Assembly (NCBI GenBank): GCA_963975885.1
Contig: CAXBIS010000006.1
Span: 109,435-173,434, forward strand
Source: Pseudazoarcus sp963975885
Lineage (GTDB): Bacteria > Pseudomonadota > Gammaproteobacteria > Burkholderiales > Rhodocyclaceae
DNA length: 64,000 bases
Direction: 5' to 3'
A model generated the notes under the pieces. That model was not told the origin of the DNA. It searched no databases and was given only the letters and a program-made list of their open reading frames with translations. Below, piece by piece: positions 1 through 8,746 of the stretch. Positions within the stretch are counted from its first letter, which is position 1, and every line of letters begins with the position of its first letter. Both the position numbers and the translations under genes were made by a program.

Positions 1-1852
1 GCATGCCCGAACGCAGGCCGTTGTCGAGTGAATCGTCAAACCCACGGACCTTGCTGCAGGCCCAGTCGGCGCCAGTGCGCTCGACCAGATCGACGAAGCG
101 TTCGATGCGGTCGGCCGGGAAGCGGTCGTCTGAGTTCAGCACGTTCACGTAGCGTCCCTGGGCCAGTTCGATGCCTTCGTTGATTGTCCGGTGGGCGCCG
201 CGGTTCGCGCGTACCACAAGCCGGTTCGGATACGGGCAATAGCGCAGCAGGTCTCGCAGCAGTTCCGGCGAACCATCGCGGGAACCATCGTCGATGACGA
301 TCAGTTCGAGCTTGCGATAGGTTTGCGCGAAGACCGAAGACAGCGCCGCCCCCAAATAGGCGCGGTGGTTGTACGAGGGTACGACGATCGACACCAGCGG
401 GGAGGATTCGCGTCGCGTCGTCGTCCTTGTCGGGCGAGTCGCCACCGCGGCTGGCGGGTGTTTCGGTGGCGTCGTGGCCTGACTGCTCCACGACAGCTCG
501 GCCAGACACAGGCCGAGATTGCCCTTCATTGCGGCGCTGACCTGCGACGTCAGCTCGATCGAACAGCGGATCAGTTCGGAGGCCTGCGCGGGGAACCCGG
601 CCTGCAGGTACAGGACGCCGAGCATGTGCAGCGCGTCAGCGCAGCACGGATGCTGGCGCAGTTCCTCGAGATACAAGTGTTGCGCGCCGATGAAATCGTC
701 GTTGCGCTGCAGCGCAAGCGCGCGCTGCATGCGCGCAGGGTCGGCGTGCTGCATCGGATCGAGTGCGCTCGGGGTGGTTGCGCGAGTTTCCCGGACCCGT
801 CGCACACAGCCTTCGATGTCAACCGGACACAGCGTCCTCACGGCAGCCGCAGAATGTTCTGCGATGGCCGCGCGATAGCCTTCGGCGAACGCCTGATCGC
901 ACAGGGACTGCACGCGGGTGAGGCGATCGAAATCAGACATCTGCCGCCAGTCGAGCCGCGCGTCGGCATTCGACAGGAATCGGTTGCGATCATTGCGCCG
1001 CAGTGCGGAGCGCAGCCAGCGCGCTAGGCCGGGACGCGTCGTTTCGAGCACGATCGCTGCTGCGCCTGAATGTCGCAATTGCGTCAGCCGTTCGGTCAGC
1101 GTGACGCGATGCTGATGCATGCATGTGGCTTCGGGCAGTAGCCGGGCGCGGTAGCCGAGGCGCTGCAGCCGCAGGCTGTAGTCGTAGTCGTCCCAAGCGT
1201 CTGCGGCGAAGCGTTCGTCGAATTCTCCGGCTGCGCGCGCGAGTTCATGCTTGATGGAAGTGTTCGCTGCGTAGAAGAAGGTGGGCGCGAGCGGCGCGAG
1301 TGCTTCGGTGAACGAATGGCCGAAAAGACTCCCGCTGTCCTCGATGGAACGGCGCATGAAGGAGTTTCTGAGCCTGGGTGAGAACAGGCCGGCTCCGACG
1401 GCAGCATCGCGCGGGTCGCGATGTTCCAGGTGGAATGCGAGATGCGCGCGCAGACAGCCTGGCGAAGGGATGAAATCGTCCGCGAGAAACCACAGCAGGG
1501 GTCCTCGGGCTCGTCGCATGCAGAAGTTGAGGGCCCGGGCACGGCCTGCGTCGGAGCCGAGCGAGGCATACTCGAAATACACGCCCTGGCAATGTGTGTC
1601 GACGACCTCGCGCAGTCGCGCATGATCGACGGGCAATGCCGTGGCGTTTGCAATGATGACTTCGAACGCGTTAGGAGGAAGGTTCTGAACGCCCAGCGCC
1701 TGAGCGAGCTGATGCACGGTGTCGAGGTGATGGATCGACACGATGACCGACATCAAGGGGATGCGATCGTTGCGATGAGTCGAGAACACGATGTCGGAAT
1801 CCCCGTCTGCTCGCGAACCGACCACGCGGTTTCGCGGTAAGGGTGTATCCAT
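1..1852 (-). CDS. Two-domain family 2 glycosyltransferase (C-terminus beyond window)
   Basis: An uninterrupted minus-strand frame runs from an ATG at 1850-1852 off the left edge, giving 617 visible residues. Residues about 35-250 look like a first GT-A (GT2-like) domain, opening with SVIVSIHHL and carrying FLADDF and a WDDYDYSLRLQRLGY segment, as in GT2 enzymes with an ED/DD acceptor-site motif. The middle (about 330-460) is helical and TPR-like (AQHLYLEELRQHP, ADALHMLGVLYLQAG). A second, clearer GT2 domain starts near residue 482 with LVSIVVPSYNHRAYL, then ELIVIDDGSRDGSPELL and the nucleotide-sugar site NVLNSDD near 571. Such proteins usually build surface polysaccharide or glycosylate protein; substrate unknown. 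It is transcribed away from the PDH E1 gene. An in-frame GTG lies further upstream, but the ATG is preferred. Confidence 0.85.
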   Translation of the reverse strand, partial: MDTPLPRNRVVGSRADGDSDIVFSTHRNDRIPLMSVIVSIHHLDTVHQLAQALGVQNLPPNAFEVIIANATALPVDHARLREVVDTHCQGVYFEYASLGSDAGRARALNFCMRRARGPLLWFLADDFIPSPGCLRAHLAFHLEHRDPRDAAVGAGLFSPRLRNSFMRRSIEDSGSLFGHSFTEALAPLAPTFFYAANTSIKHELARAAGEFDERFAADAWDDYDYSLRLQRLGYRARLLPEATCMHQHRVTLTERLTQLRHSGAAAIVLETTRPGLARWLRSALRRNDRNRFLSNADARLDWRQMSDFDRLTRVQSLCDQAFAEGYRAAIAEHSAAAVRTLCPVDIEGCVRRVRETRATTPSALDPMQHADPARMQRALALQRNDDFIGAQHLYLEELRQHPCCADALHMLGVLYLQAGFPAQASELIRCSIELTSQVSAAMKGNLGLCLAELSWSSQATTPPKHPPAAVATRPTRTTTRRESSPLVSIVVPSYNHRAYLGAALSSVFAQTYRKLELIVIDDGSRDGSPELLRDLLRYCPYPNRLVVRANRGAHRTINEGIELAQGRYVNVLNSDDRFPADRIERFVDLVERTGADWACSKVRGFDDSLDNGLRSGM

Positions 1853-1877
1853 AGCAAAGGCATGCTCTGTAAGAGGT

Positions 1878-1892
1878 GTTACATAGTGTAAC
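1878..1892. promoter_or_regulatory. 15-bp palindrome GTTACA-TAG-TGTAAC in a divergent intergenic region
   Basis: A perfect 6+6 inverted repeat with a 3-base centre lies 26 bases before the glycosyltransferase start and 214 bases before the PDH E1 start. The 254-base interval also holds a CCCTGC-CGCA-GCAGGG hairpin (1918-1933) and a T run (1958-1964). The palindrome has the size and symmetry of a dimeric repressor site, but I cannot name the regulator. It does not resemble the PdhR site (TGGT-N3-ACCA). Confidence 0.4.
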
Positions 1893-2106
1893 TTGGGCCG
1901 GTGGTGTGCAGGTTTTGCCCTGCCGCAGCAGGGTCCATCTTGCACGGCGGAATGTTGTTTTTTTGATACCGTGATGACAGGAGATCATGCAACGGTCGTG
2001 TGGTCCCGCACTGGAAATGCTCGAGCACGTAGAAGGGAAGCATCGAGCATCCCGGACGGCGTGCTGCGGCGTAGCATGTTCGGGAGTGACGATGCGGGAG
2101 GCGCAG

Positions 2107-4791
2107 ATGAACATCCACGATCCCATTCACGGTTCGGTGCCGGACGAGGACCGCGATCCGGGCGAGACGGCCGAATGGCTGGAGGCGCTCGAGGCGGTGG
2201 TGCGCGCAGGCGGCGAGGAGCGTGGCCGCTTTCTGCTGCGCCGGCTCGAGGAGCAGGCCCAGGAACTGGGCATCCTGGCCCATGTGCAGCCGTATTCGAG
2301 TCACCGCAACACCATTCCCCTCGAACGCCAGCCGCCGTATCCGGGAGATCCCGCCCTCGAAGAACGCATCACCGCGCTGGTGCGCTGGAACGCGCTCGCG
2401 ATGGTGGTGCGTGCCAATCAGGCCTATGGCGAGCTGGGCGGGCACATCGCGAGCTTCGCGTCGGCCGCCGAGATCTTCGAGAGCGGGTTCAACCACTTCT
2501 TTCGCGGCGCGGATGCGCCCGGCGGCGGCGATCTGGTGTTCTTCCAGCCGCATTCGGCGCCCGGCGTGTATGCGCGGGCCTATCTTGAAGGACGGCTCGA
2601 CGAGGCGCGCCTGGCCAACTACCGCCAGGAGACCGGCGGTCAGGGTCTGTCGTCGTACCCGCATCCCTGGCTGATGCCCGATTTCTGGCAGTTTCCCACC
2701 GGATCGATGGGCATCGGGCCGATCAGCGCGGTCTATCAGGCGCGCTTCATGCGTTATCTGGCGCACCGTGATCTGGCGGAGACCTCGGCGCGCCATGTGT
2801 GGGGCGTGTTCGGCGACGGCGAGATGGACGAGCCCGAATCGCTCGCCGGGCTGAGTCTGGCCGCACGCGAAGGGCTCGACAACCTGACCTTCATCGTCAA
2901 CTGCAACCTGCAGCGCCTGGACGGGCCGGTGCGCGGCAACGGGCGCATCATCGAGGAACTCGAATCGATCTTCACCGGGGCGGGCTGGAACGTCATCAAG
3001 GTGTTGTGGGGCTCGGACTGGGACGCGCTGTTCGCGCGCGACACCCACCACGCGCTGCTGCGCCGCTTCGCCGACACCGTCGACGGCGAGTATCAGACGC
3101 TGGGCGCAAACGACGGTGCCTACAACAAGAGCCACTTCTTCGATCTCGACCCCGAACTGCGCGCGCTGGTCTCGCACATGAGCTTCGAGGAGATCGACGG
3201 CCTCAAGCGCGGTGGCCACGACCTGCGCAAACTCTACGCGGCGATGCACGCGGCGCGCCATCACGCCGGCCAGCCCACGGTGATCCTGGCCAAGACCAAG
3301 AAGGGCTACGGGATGGGTGGCGCGGGCGAGTCACGCAATACCGCGCACCAGCAGAAGAAGCTCGACGTCGACGCGCTGCGGGCCTTCCGCGACCGCTTCG
3401 CGCTGCCCCTCACCGACGAAGATCTGGCCGAGATGCGCTTTCATCGTCCGGCCGAGGGCAGCCGCGAACTCGAATACCTGCGCGAACGCCGTGCCGCGCT
3501 GGGCGGTGCGCTGCCCGCACGTCGCAGCGAGGCGGCTGCGCTGGCAGTGCCGCCGCTGGCCGCCTGGGCGCGCTTCGCGCTGGAGGCCGACGGCAAGGCG
3601 ATGTCGAGTACGGTGGCCTTCACGCGCATGCTCGGTGGTCTGCTCAAGGACAAGGTGCTGGGTCCGCGCATCGTGCCCATCGTCGCCGACGAGGCGCGCA
3701 CCTTCGGCATGGCCGCGCTGTTCCGCCAGATCGGCATCTATTCGCCGCACGGCCAGCTCTACGAGCCCGAGGACGCTGGCTCCATGCTGTCCTACCGCGA
3801 GGCGCGCGACGGCCAGTTGCTCGAGGAAGGCATCACCGAGGCCGGCGCGATGTCGTCCTGGGTGGCCGCCGCGACGTCCTACAGCACGCATGGCTTGGCC
3901 ATGCTGCCGTTCTACATCTATTACTCGATCTTCGGCTTCCAGCGCGTGGGCGACCTGATCTGGGCCGCGGCCGACCAGCGCGCACGCGGCTTTCTCATCG
4001 GCGCTACGGCCGGGCGCACCACGCTCAGCGGCGAAGGCCTTCAGCACCAGGACGGCAGCAGTCAGCTCGTCGCCGCAACGGTGCCCAACTGTCGCGCCTG
4101 GGACCCGGCCTTCGCCTACGAGCTGGCGGTGATCGTCGCCGACGGCATGCGCCGCATGCTCGGTGAGCGTGAGGATGTCTTCTACTACCTCACGGTGGCC
4201 AACGAAAATCACGCCCAGCCGAGCATGCCGGCCGGCGTCGAGGACGACATCCTGCGCGGCATGTACCGCTTCGCCCGCCACGCGCCGAAGAAGGCGAGAG
4301 GCCGCGTGCACCTGTGCGGTTCCGGCTCGCTGCTGCCCGAGGCCGTCGCCGCGGCCGAAATGCTCGCCGCCGACTGGAACATCGCCAGCGAGGTGTGGAG
4401 CGTGACGAGCTGGTCGGAACTGGCGCGCGACGCGCGCGAGTCCGAGCGGGCCGCTCGCCTGCATCCGGGCGAGGGCGCACCGGTGAGTCATCTGCGTCGC
4501 TGCATCGATGACGACAGGCCGGTGGTCGCGGTCAGCGACTGGGTGTGCGCCGTGCCCGGACAGCTTGCCGCCTGGCTCCCCAATCGCTTCCATGCGCTGG
4601 GCACGGATGGCTTTGGTCGCAGTGATCGGCGCACTGCGTTGCGTGACTTCTTCGAGGTGGACCGCCGCCACATTGTGCTGGCCGCGATCCGGGCACTGGT
4701 CGAACGCGGCGAAGTTGATGCCAGGCTGCAGATTGAGGCGATTGCGCGTTATGCCATCGACGCGGACGCCGTAGCGCCGTGGACGCGTTGA
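2107..4791 (+). CDS. aceE: Pyruvate dehydrogenase E1 component, homodimeric type (AceE-like)
   Basis: This thiamine-diphosphate enzyme decarboxylates a 2-oxoacid (pyruvate in the typical family member) and passes the acyl group to a lipoyl E2. The ATG at 2107 follows GGGAGG by 5 bases and gives 894 residues, close to the 887 of E. coli AceE; upstream in-frame starts would add a non-homologous extension. The TPP/Mg motif is clear: GDGEMDEPES near residue 237 ending in IVNCN near 267. Family segments SYPHPWLMPDFWQFPTGSMG and TTLSGEGLQHQDGSS are present. No aceF or lpd lies beside it; the neighbours are a glycosyltransferase and a short-chain dehydrogenase. It may be a second copy or a 2-oxobutyrate enzyme like MdeB of methionine catabolism, which belongs to the same family. 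Confidence 0.9.
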   Translation: MNIHDPIHGSVPDEDRDPGETAEWLEALEAVVRAGGEERGRFLLRRLEEQAQELGILAHVQPYSSHRNTIPLERQPPYPGDPALEERITALVRWNALAMVVRANQAYGELGGHIASFASAAEIFESGFNHFFRGADAPGGGDLVFFQPHSAPGVYARAYLEGRLDEARLANYRQETGGQGLSSYPHPWLMPDFWQFPTGSMGIGPISAVYQARFMRYLAHRDLAETSARHVWGVFGDGEMDEPESLAGLSLAAREGLDNLTFIVNCNLQRLDGPVRGNGRIIEELESIFTGAGWNVIKVLWGSDWDALFARDTHHALLRRFADTVDGEYQTLGANDGAYNKSHFFDLDPELRALVSHMSFEEIDGLKRGGHDLRKLYAAMHAARHHAGQPTVILAKTKKGYGMGGAGESRNTAHQQKKLDVDALRAFRDRFALPLTDEDLAEMRFHRPAEGSRELEYLRERRAALGGALPARRSEAAALAVPPLAAWARFALEADGKAMSSTVAFTRMLGGLLKDKVLGPRIVPIVADEARTFGMAALFRQIGIYSPHGQLYEPEDAGSMLSYREARDGQLLEEGITEAGAMSSWVAAATSYSTHGLAMLPFYIYYSIFGFQRVGDLIWAAADQRARGFLIGATAGRTTLSGEGLQHQDGSSQLVAATVPNCRAWDPAFAYELAVIVADGMRRMLGEREDVFYYLTVANENHAQPSMPAGVEDDILRGMYRFARHAPKKARGRVHLCGSGSLLPEAVAAAEMLAADWNIASEVWSVTSWSELARDARESERAARLHPGEGAPVSHLRRCIDDDRPVVAVSDWVCAVPGQLAAWLPNRFHALGTDGFGRSDRRTALRDFFEVDRRHIVLAAIRALVERGEVDARLQIEAIARYAIDADAVAPWTR

Positions 4792-4792
4792 A

Positions 4793-5524
4793 TCAGCGTC
4801 CGCCGCCCAATTCGATGAAAGTTCCGGTGGCGTAAGAGGCATCGGAGGAGAGCAGCCACAGGATGGCCTGTGCGACCTCCTCGGGCGTGCCGCCGCGACC
4901 CATCGGCAGGCTGGGGGCGATGCGTTCGACCCGCCCCGGTTCGCCGCCGTCGGCGTGGATGCCGGTGTGGATCAGGCCCGGACGCACCGCGTTGACGCGA
5001 ATGCCCTCGGCCGCGACCTCGCGCGCCAGTCCCAGCGTGAGCGTGTCGAGCGCCCCCTTGCTGGCCGCGTAATCGACATACTCGCCCGCGGCGCCCAGAC
5101 GCGCCGCGATCGAGGAGACATTGACGATCGCGCCGCCACGCCCGCCGTGGCGCGTGGACATGCGGCGCACGGCCTCGCGCGCGCACACGAAGGCGCCGGT
5201 GACGTTGGTGGCGAAGATGCGCGCGAGTCGTGCCGCGTCGATGTCCTCGACGCGGCCCTGGCGCTCGAGCACGCCGGCGTTGTTGGCCAGACCCGTCAGG
5301 GTGCCCAGTTGGGCGTCTACGGTCTCGAACAGGCGCACCACGTCGGCCTCGATGGCGACATCGGCCTGCACCGCGATCGCGCGACCGCCGGTGGCCTCGA
5401 TCTCGCGCACCAGCGCCTGCGCACCGTCTGCGTCACGACGGTAGTTCACGCACACGGCGTGGCCGCGTTCCGCGGCCAGCCGGGCAGTGGCGGCTCCGAT
5501 GCCACGGCTTGCACCGGTGATCAA
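4793..5524 (-). CDS. Short-chain dehydrogenase/reductase with a stop codon right after its apparent start
   Basis: Classical SDR of about 243 residues: the NAD(P)-binding TGASRGIG is at the N-terminus, followed by LANNAG, NVSS and YVDYAASK (catalytic Ser-Tyr-Lys) and the VNAVRPGLIHT loop. Substrate unknown; its annotated relatives include FabG-like and glucose dehydrogenase-like oxidoreductases. The start is odd. An ATG at 5537-5539 has a strong AAGGAG six bases before it, but the next codon is TAG (5534-5536), followed in frame by CCC GTT CTG TTG ATC. The coordinates given here use the TTG at 5522-5524, which leaves the fold nearly complete but lies about 21 bases from the ribosome-binding site. 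Either translation is low or reinitiated, or the gene is freshly inactivated. It is convergent with aceE. Confidence 0.75.
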   Translation of the reverse strand: MITGASRGIGAATARLAAERGHAVCVNYRRDADGAQALVREIEATGGRAIAVQADVAIEADVVRLFETVDAQLGTLTGLANNAGVLERQGRVEDIDAARLARIFATNVTGAFVCAREAVRRMSTRHGGRGGAIVNVSSIAARLGAAGEYVDYAASKGALDTLTLGLAREVAAEGIRVNAVRPGLIHTGIHADGGEPGRVERIAPSLPMGRGGTPEEVAQAILWLLSSDASYATGTFIELGGGR

Positions 5525-5640
5525 CAGAACGGGCTACATCGCGCGCTCCTTCGATAACGGAAATCCAGTCTATCGCCGTACGTGTGCGCGGGGCGCAGGG
5601 ATGCTTGCGCGAGCGTCACGACAATTCAGCATTGCAGGCC

Positions 5641-6864
5641 CTACTGCGGTTGCAAGTCGAGGATTTCGTCCGACGGCAGCGCCAGTGGCTTGTCGTGCAG
5701 ATGGCGCTCGAAGAACACCCGCGCATGCTCGTCTGCGACCGCGCCGAACCCGTCGTGGCGCGCGTTGAGAACCGGCACCAGCACGCTTTCGACACCGACT
5801 GCGCGCAGCGCCGCGTCCATGGCCTCCGGCTGGGCCATCGTGACGATGCGATCGAGCGTGCCGTGTACGTGCAGCGTTGGTGCGTCGTCGGCAGTGACCC
5901 AGTGCAGCGGCGAGGCCTGGCGTGCGGCATCGGCCAGCTGCGAGGGGGGCTGGCCGAGCAGGCGGGACGAGGGCGAATCCGGCATATCGTGGTCGATGCG
6001 TCCGGGCTGGATGAGCAGCCCCGGTACGTCCGATGTCCCGGAAAAACTGACGACCGCCTGTACGCGGCTGTTCGGCGCCAGTCGGCCGAAGTCGCCCTCG
6101 ACGGCGGCGATGTCGCCGGTGGTGCCGAGCAGCATCGCCAGTTGCGCGCCGGCGTCCTCGCCCCACACGCCGATGCGCTCTGGATCAAAGCCGTAGCGCC
6201 GTTCGCCGGCGCGTATCCAACGGATCACCGCCTTGGCGTCCTCGATCTGTGCGGGCCAGCGGGCGTCGTCGGCCAGCCGGTAGTTGGCTGAGACCACTGC
6301 GTAGCGTCCACTCAGTACGAAGGGCAGAAGGCGTCGCGCCGCGTCGCGCTTGTCGCCCGCGACCCAGTCTCCGCCGTGGAAGAACACGATCACGGGCAGC
6401 GGGAAGACGCTCGGCTCGCGCGGCAGGTACAGGTCGAGACGGTGGCGCGCTTCGCGCAGCCCGGCGTAAGGGATGTTCCACAATGCGCGCACCGGCAGAC
6501 GGTCGACTTCCGCGCGCGAGAGGGGCGGATCGCCATCGTCGCGGACGCTGTCGTTGTCCGTGACGGTGTCCGCGTCCGCGTCCGCATCGCCGGACGTGCG
6601 GGGCGCGTCCGCCGGCTGCGTTGCGTCGGCCTCGTCGGCGCGAACCTCATCGGACGCTGACGCAGTGGCCTCCAGGGGTGTGACGGCGTCGGGTGTCGAT
6701 GGTGGCGCCTCGGCCGTATCGGTTTCGGGCGCATACGGGGAGGCGGTGGTGGAGACCTCAGGAAGCGTCGGGATCGGCGCGTCCTGCGTGGTGGCGGGCG
6801 ATTGTGCGAACGCGGGCGTGCTCAGCACGGCCAGCGCGAGGAATAGCGGTAGGGCGGGTTTCAT
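5641..6864 (-). CDS. Exported alpha/beta-hydrolase-fold protein with Asp at the nucleophile position
   Basis: 407 residues. A signal peptide (MKPALPLFLALAVL... ending AFAQ) is followed by a 90-residue Asp/Glu/Ala/Thr/Pro-rich linker and then a BD-FAE/esterase-type hydrolase domain. The oxyanion motif is VIVFFHGGDWVAGDK. The nucleophile elbow, normally G-x-S-x-G, reads G235-E-D237-A-G (codon GAC at 6154-6156), so the catalytic Ser is missing. The acid (HGTLDRIV) and His (ARHDGFG) positions seem kept. Asp nucleophiles do occur in this fold, in haloalkane dehalogenases and epoxide hydrolases, but those belong to other branches. It may be an altered enzyme or a binding protein. The start was chosen for the signal peptide; an upstream in-frame extension is rejected. 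It has the same direction as the diguanylate cyclase gene upstream. Confidence 0.82.
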   Translation of the reverse strand: MKPALPLFLALAVLSTPAFAQSPATTQDAPIPTLPEVSTTASPYAPETDTAEAPPSTPDAVTPLEATASASDEVRADEADATQPADAPRTSGDADADADTVTDNDSVRDDGDPPLSRAEVDRLPVRALWNIPYAGLREARHRLDLYLPREPSVFPLPVIVFFHGGDWVAGDKRDAARRLLPFVLSGRYAVVSANYRLADDARWPAQIEDAKAVIRWIRAGERRYGFDPERIGVWGEDAGAQLAMLLGTTGDIAAVEGDFGRLAPNSRVQAVVSFSGTSDVPGLLIQPGRIDHDMPDSPSSRLLGQPPSQLADAARQASPLHWVTADDAPTLHVHGTLDRIVTMAQPEAMDAALRAVGVESVLVPVLNARHDGFGAVADEHARVFFERHLHDKPLALPSDEILDLQPQ

Positions 6865-6952
6865 CGATTCTTCCGGGGTGGGGTGGCCGCAGTCTGCGGC
6901 GCGAAGGCGTGAACCTAACCGAATCGCGGCTCGCGCGCCACGCCGGGGTGAC

Positions 6953-8614
6953 TCAATCGCTGCGCGTCTCGGGCGGGCCGACGCCCGGCGTGCACACGCG
7001 GTTGCGTCCCTGCTGCTTGGCCACGTACAGGGCCAGATCGGCCTTGCGCAGCAGATTCCCGACGTCATCCGTTGCTTCACGCTCGGCGACGCCGATACTC
7101 ACCGTCAGCGCGATGTGCTGGTCTTCGAAAACGATCTCGGTCGCCTCGACCGCAGCGCGCAGGCGCTCGGCCAGGATCAGTGTTTCCGGTCCGCCGATTG
7201 CGTGACAGGCCACCGCGAACTCCTCTCCGCCGATGCGCGCGGCCATGTCGCCCGAGCGCACGTGCGCGGCCAGCGTCTCGGCGGTGCGCTGCAGGGCAAG
7301 ATCTCCGGCGGCATGGCCGTAGCGGTCGTTGATGGCCTTGAAATGATCGATATCCAGACTCATCAACGTCAGCGGCTCGTTCCTGCGTTCGGCGCGTGCC
7401 AGATCCCGGTGCAGGGTTTCGAGGAAGCTGCGTCGGTTGGGCAGGCCGGTGAGTGCATCGGTGCGGGCCTCGATCTCGGCGCATTCTCGTGCCGCGTCGA
7501 GCTCGCGCGTGCGTGCGCGGACCTGGGCGCGCAGACGCAGGATATGGGAGAGCAGCGCCAGCGCGAACAGCGCGATCACCGCGGCGGCAATCTGCAGCCG
7601 GTGGCGAGCAAGCACTTCGAACAGCCGGTCGTCGTCGGGCCGGTAGATGAATTCGTTCAGGTCTACGGCGCTGGCGAGCTGTCCCTGGTCGCGAAAGGCG
7701 TCCGCGATGCGCGCGAATCGCTCCTCGTTGATGAAGCCGATCGGCACGACGTTGGGCAGGATCAGGCGGATCGCCTCGCGCGCCTCGAACAGCAGGTGGT
7801 CGCGTGAGCGTGCCTGGGTGTTGTAGTGCTCGAGAATCAGATCGACGACTTCCTCCGGGTTCTCGACCGCGTAGCGCCAGCCGCGCAAGGTCGCCTCGGT
7901 GAAGCGGCGTACGCCGACCGCATCGGCCGCCACCCGACCCTCGGTCGTGACCAGGATATCGGCGTAGAAATCCACGCCGTAGTCGGAGGGCGAGAAGGCT
8001 CGGTGCGCGATGCCGCGTCGGGAGAGCGCGAACGGCTCGTTCGTGGTGTAGGCGTTGTAGGCCTCGGTGCGTCCGTCGATCAGTGCGCGCACGTCGGTGT
8101 CGGCGGGCAGCAGCGTGAAGTCGTCCGCGCCGATGCCGGCCGTGGCGAGCATCGACATCAGCTCGGCGTTGAGATAGCCGCCGAGCAGCATGATGCGCTT
8201 GCCGCGCAGGTCGGCCAGCGTCTCGATGCCCGATTCCTCGAGCGTGAGCAGGATCGAGGGCGACTGCTGGAAGATCGCGGCCAGCGCGACCAGCGGCACG
8301 CCGGTGGCGCGGTACAGCAATACGCCCGAGTCGGCCACGGCATAGTCCACGCGGCCGCCGATGAGCTGGTCGATCGCGCCCAGGCCGGGGTGGTGTTCGA
8401 TCAGCGTCACCTCGAAGCCGGCCTCGCGGTAATAGCCCTGGTGAATCGCCGCGTAATAGCCCGCGAACTGGAACTGGTGGGTCCACTTGAGTTGTACGCG
8501 CACCGGCTGCAACTGCCCGTCGGTTCGTGCCGCGCTCGGCAGACACAGGGTCGAGCCAAGCACGAGCAGCGCCCATGCGAGCAGATAGCGGCGAAAGGCG
8601 TTGCGGGCTGTCAT
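6953..8614 (-). CDS. THI5/NMT1-like periplasmic sensor fused to a diguanylate cyclase
   Basis: 553 residues. An N-terminal signal anchor (YLLAWALLVLGSTLCLPSA) leads to a substrate-binding domain of the NMT1/THI5-like family (KWTHQFQFAGYYAAIHQGYY, residues about 40-290). A single membrane segment follows (AAAVIALFALALLSHIL, near 345), then a short coiled linker and a C-terminal GGDEF domain (DALTGLPNRRSF, IDHFKAINDRYGHAAGD). The active-site signature is GGEEF. RSGD five residues before it fits the RxxD product-inhibition site. The predicted product is cyclic di-GMP, controlled by a periplasmic ligand; family members bind pyrimidines, nitrate or sulfonates, but the ligand here is unknown. The exported Cache gene lies 132 bases upstream on the same strand. 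Confidence 0.9.
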   Translation of the reverse strand: MTARNAFRRYLLAWALLVLGSTLCLPSAARTDGQLQPVRVQLKWTHQFQFAGYYAAIHQGYYREAGFEVTLIEHHPGLGAIDQLIGGRVDYAVADSGVLLYRATGVPLVALAAIFQQSPSILLTLEESGIETLADLRGKRIMLLGGYLNAELMSMLATAGIGADDFTLLPADTDVRALIDGRTEAYNAYTTNEPFALSRRGIAHRAFSPSDYGVDFYADILVTTEGRVAADAVGVRRFTEATLRGWRYAVENPEEVVDLILEHYNTQARSRDHLLFEAREAIRLILPNVVPIGFINEERFARIADAFRDQGQLASAVDLNEFIYRPDDDRLFEVLARHRLQIAAAVIALFALALLSHILRLRAQVRARTRELDAARECAEIEARTDALTGLPNRRSFLETLHRDLARAERRNEPLTLMSLDIDHFKAINDRYGHAAGDLALQRTAETLAAHVRSGDMAARIGGEEFAVACHAIGGPETLILAERLRAAVEATEIVFEDQHIALTVSIGVAEREATDDVGNLLRKADLALYVAKQQGRNRVCTPGVGPPETRSD

Positions 8615-8746
8615 GGTGGACCAGGCTCCCGAAGGCGCATCAGCGTCAATTCAGCCTACACCGGCGGCATGGGGGCCGAAACCGCGTTTACCCGCATGCG
8701 CCAGATTTGTCACACCTGCGCGCGCCGATCGGTGCGCAAGCCGCCC

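Noticed and set aside
1918..1933. Terminator before aceE
   Set aside because: The 6-bp hairpin has no T run directly after it on either strand.
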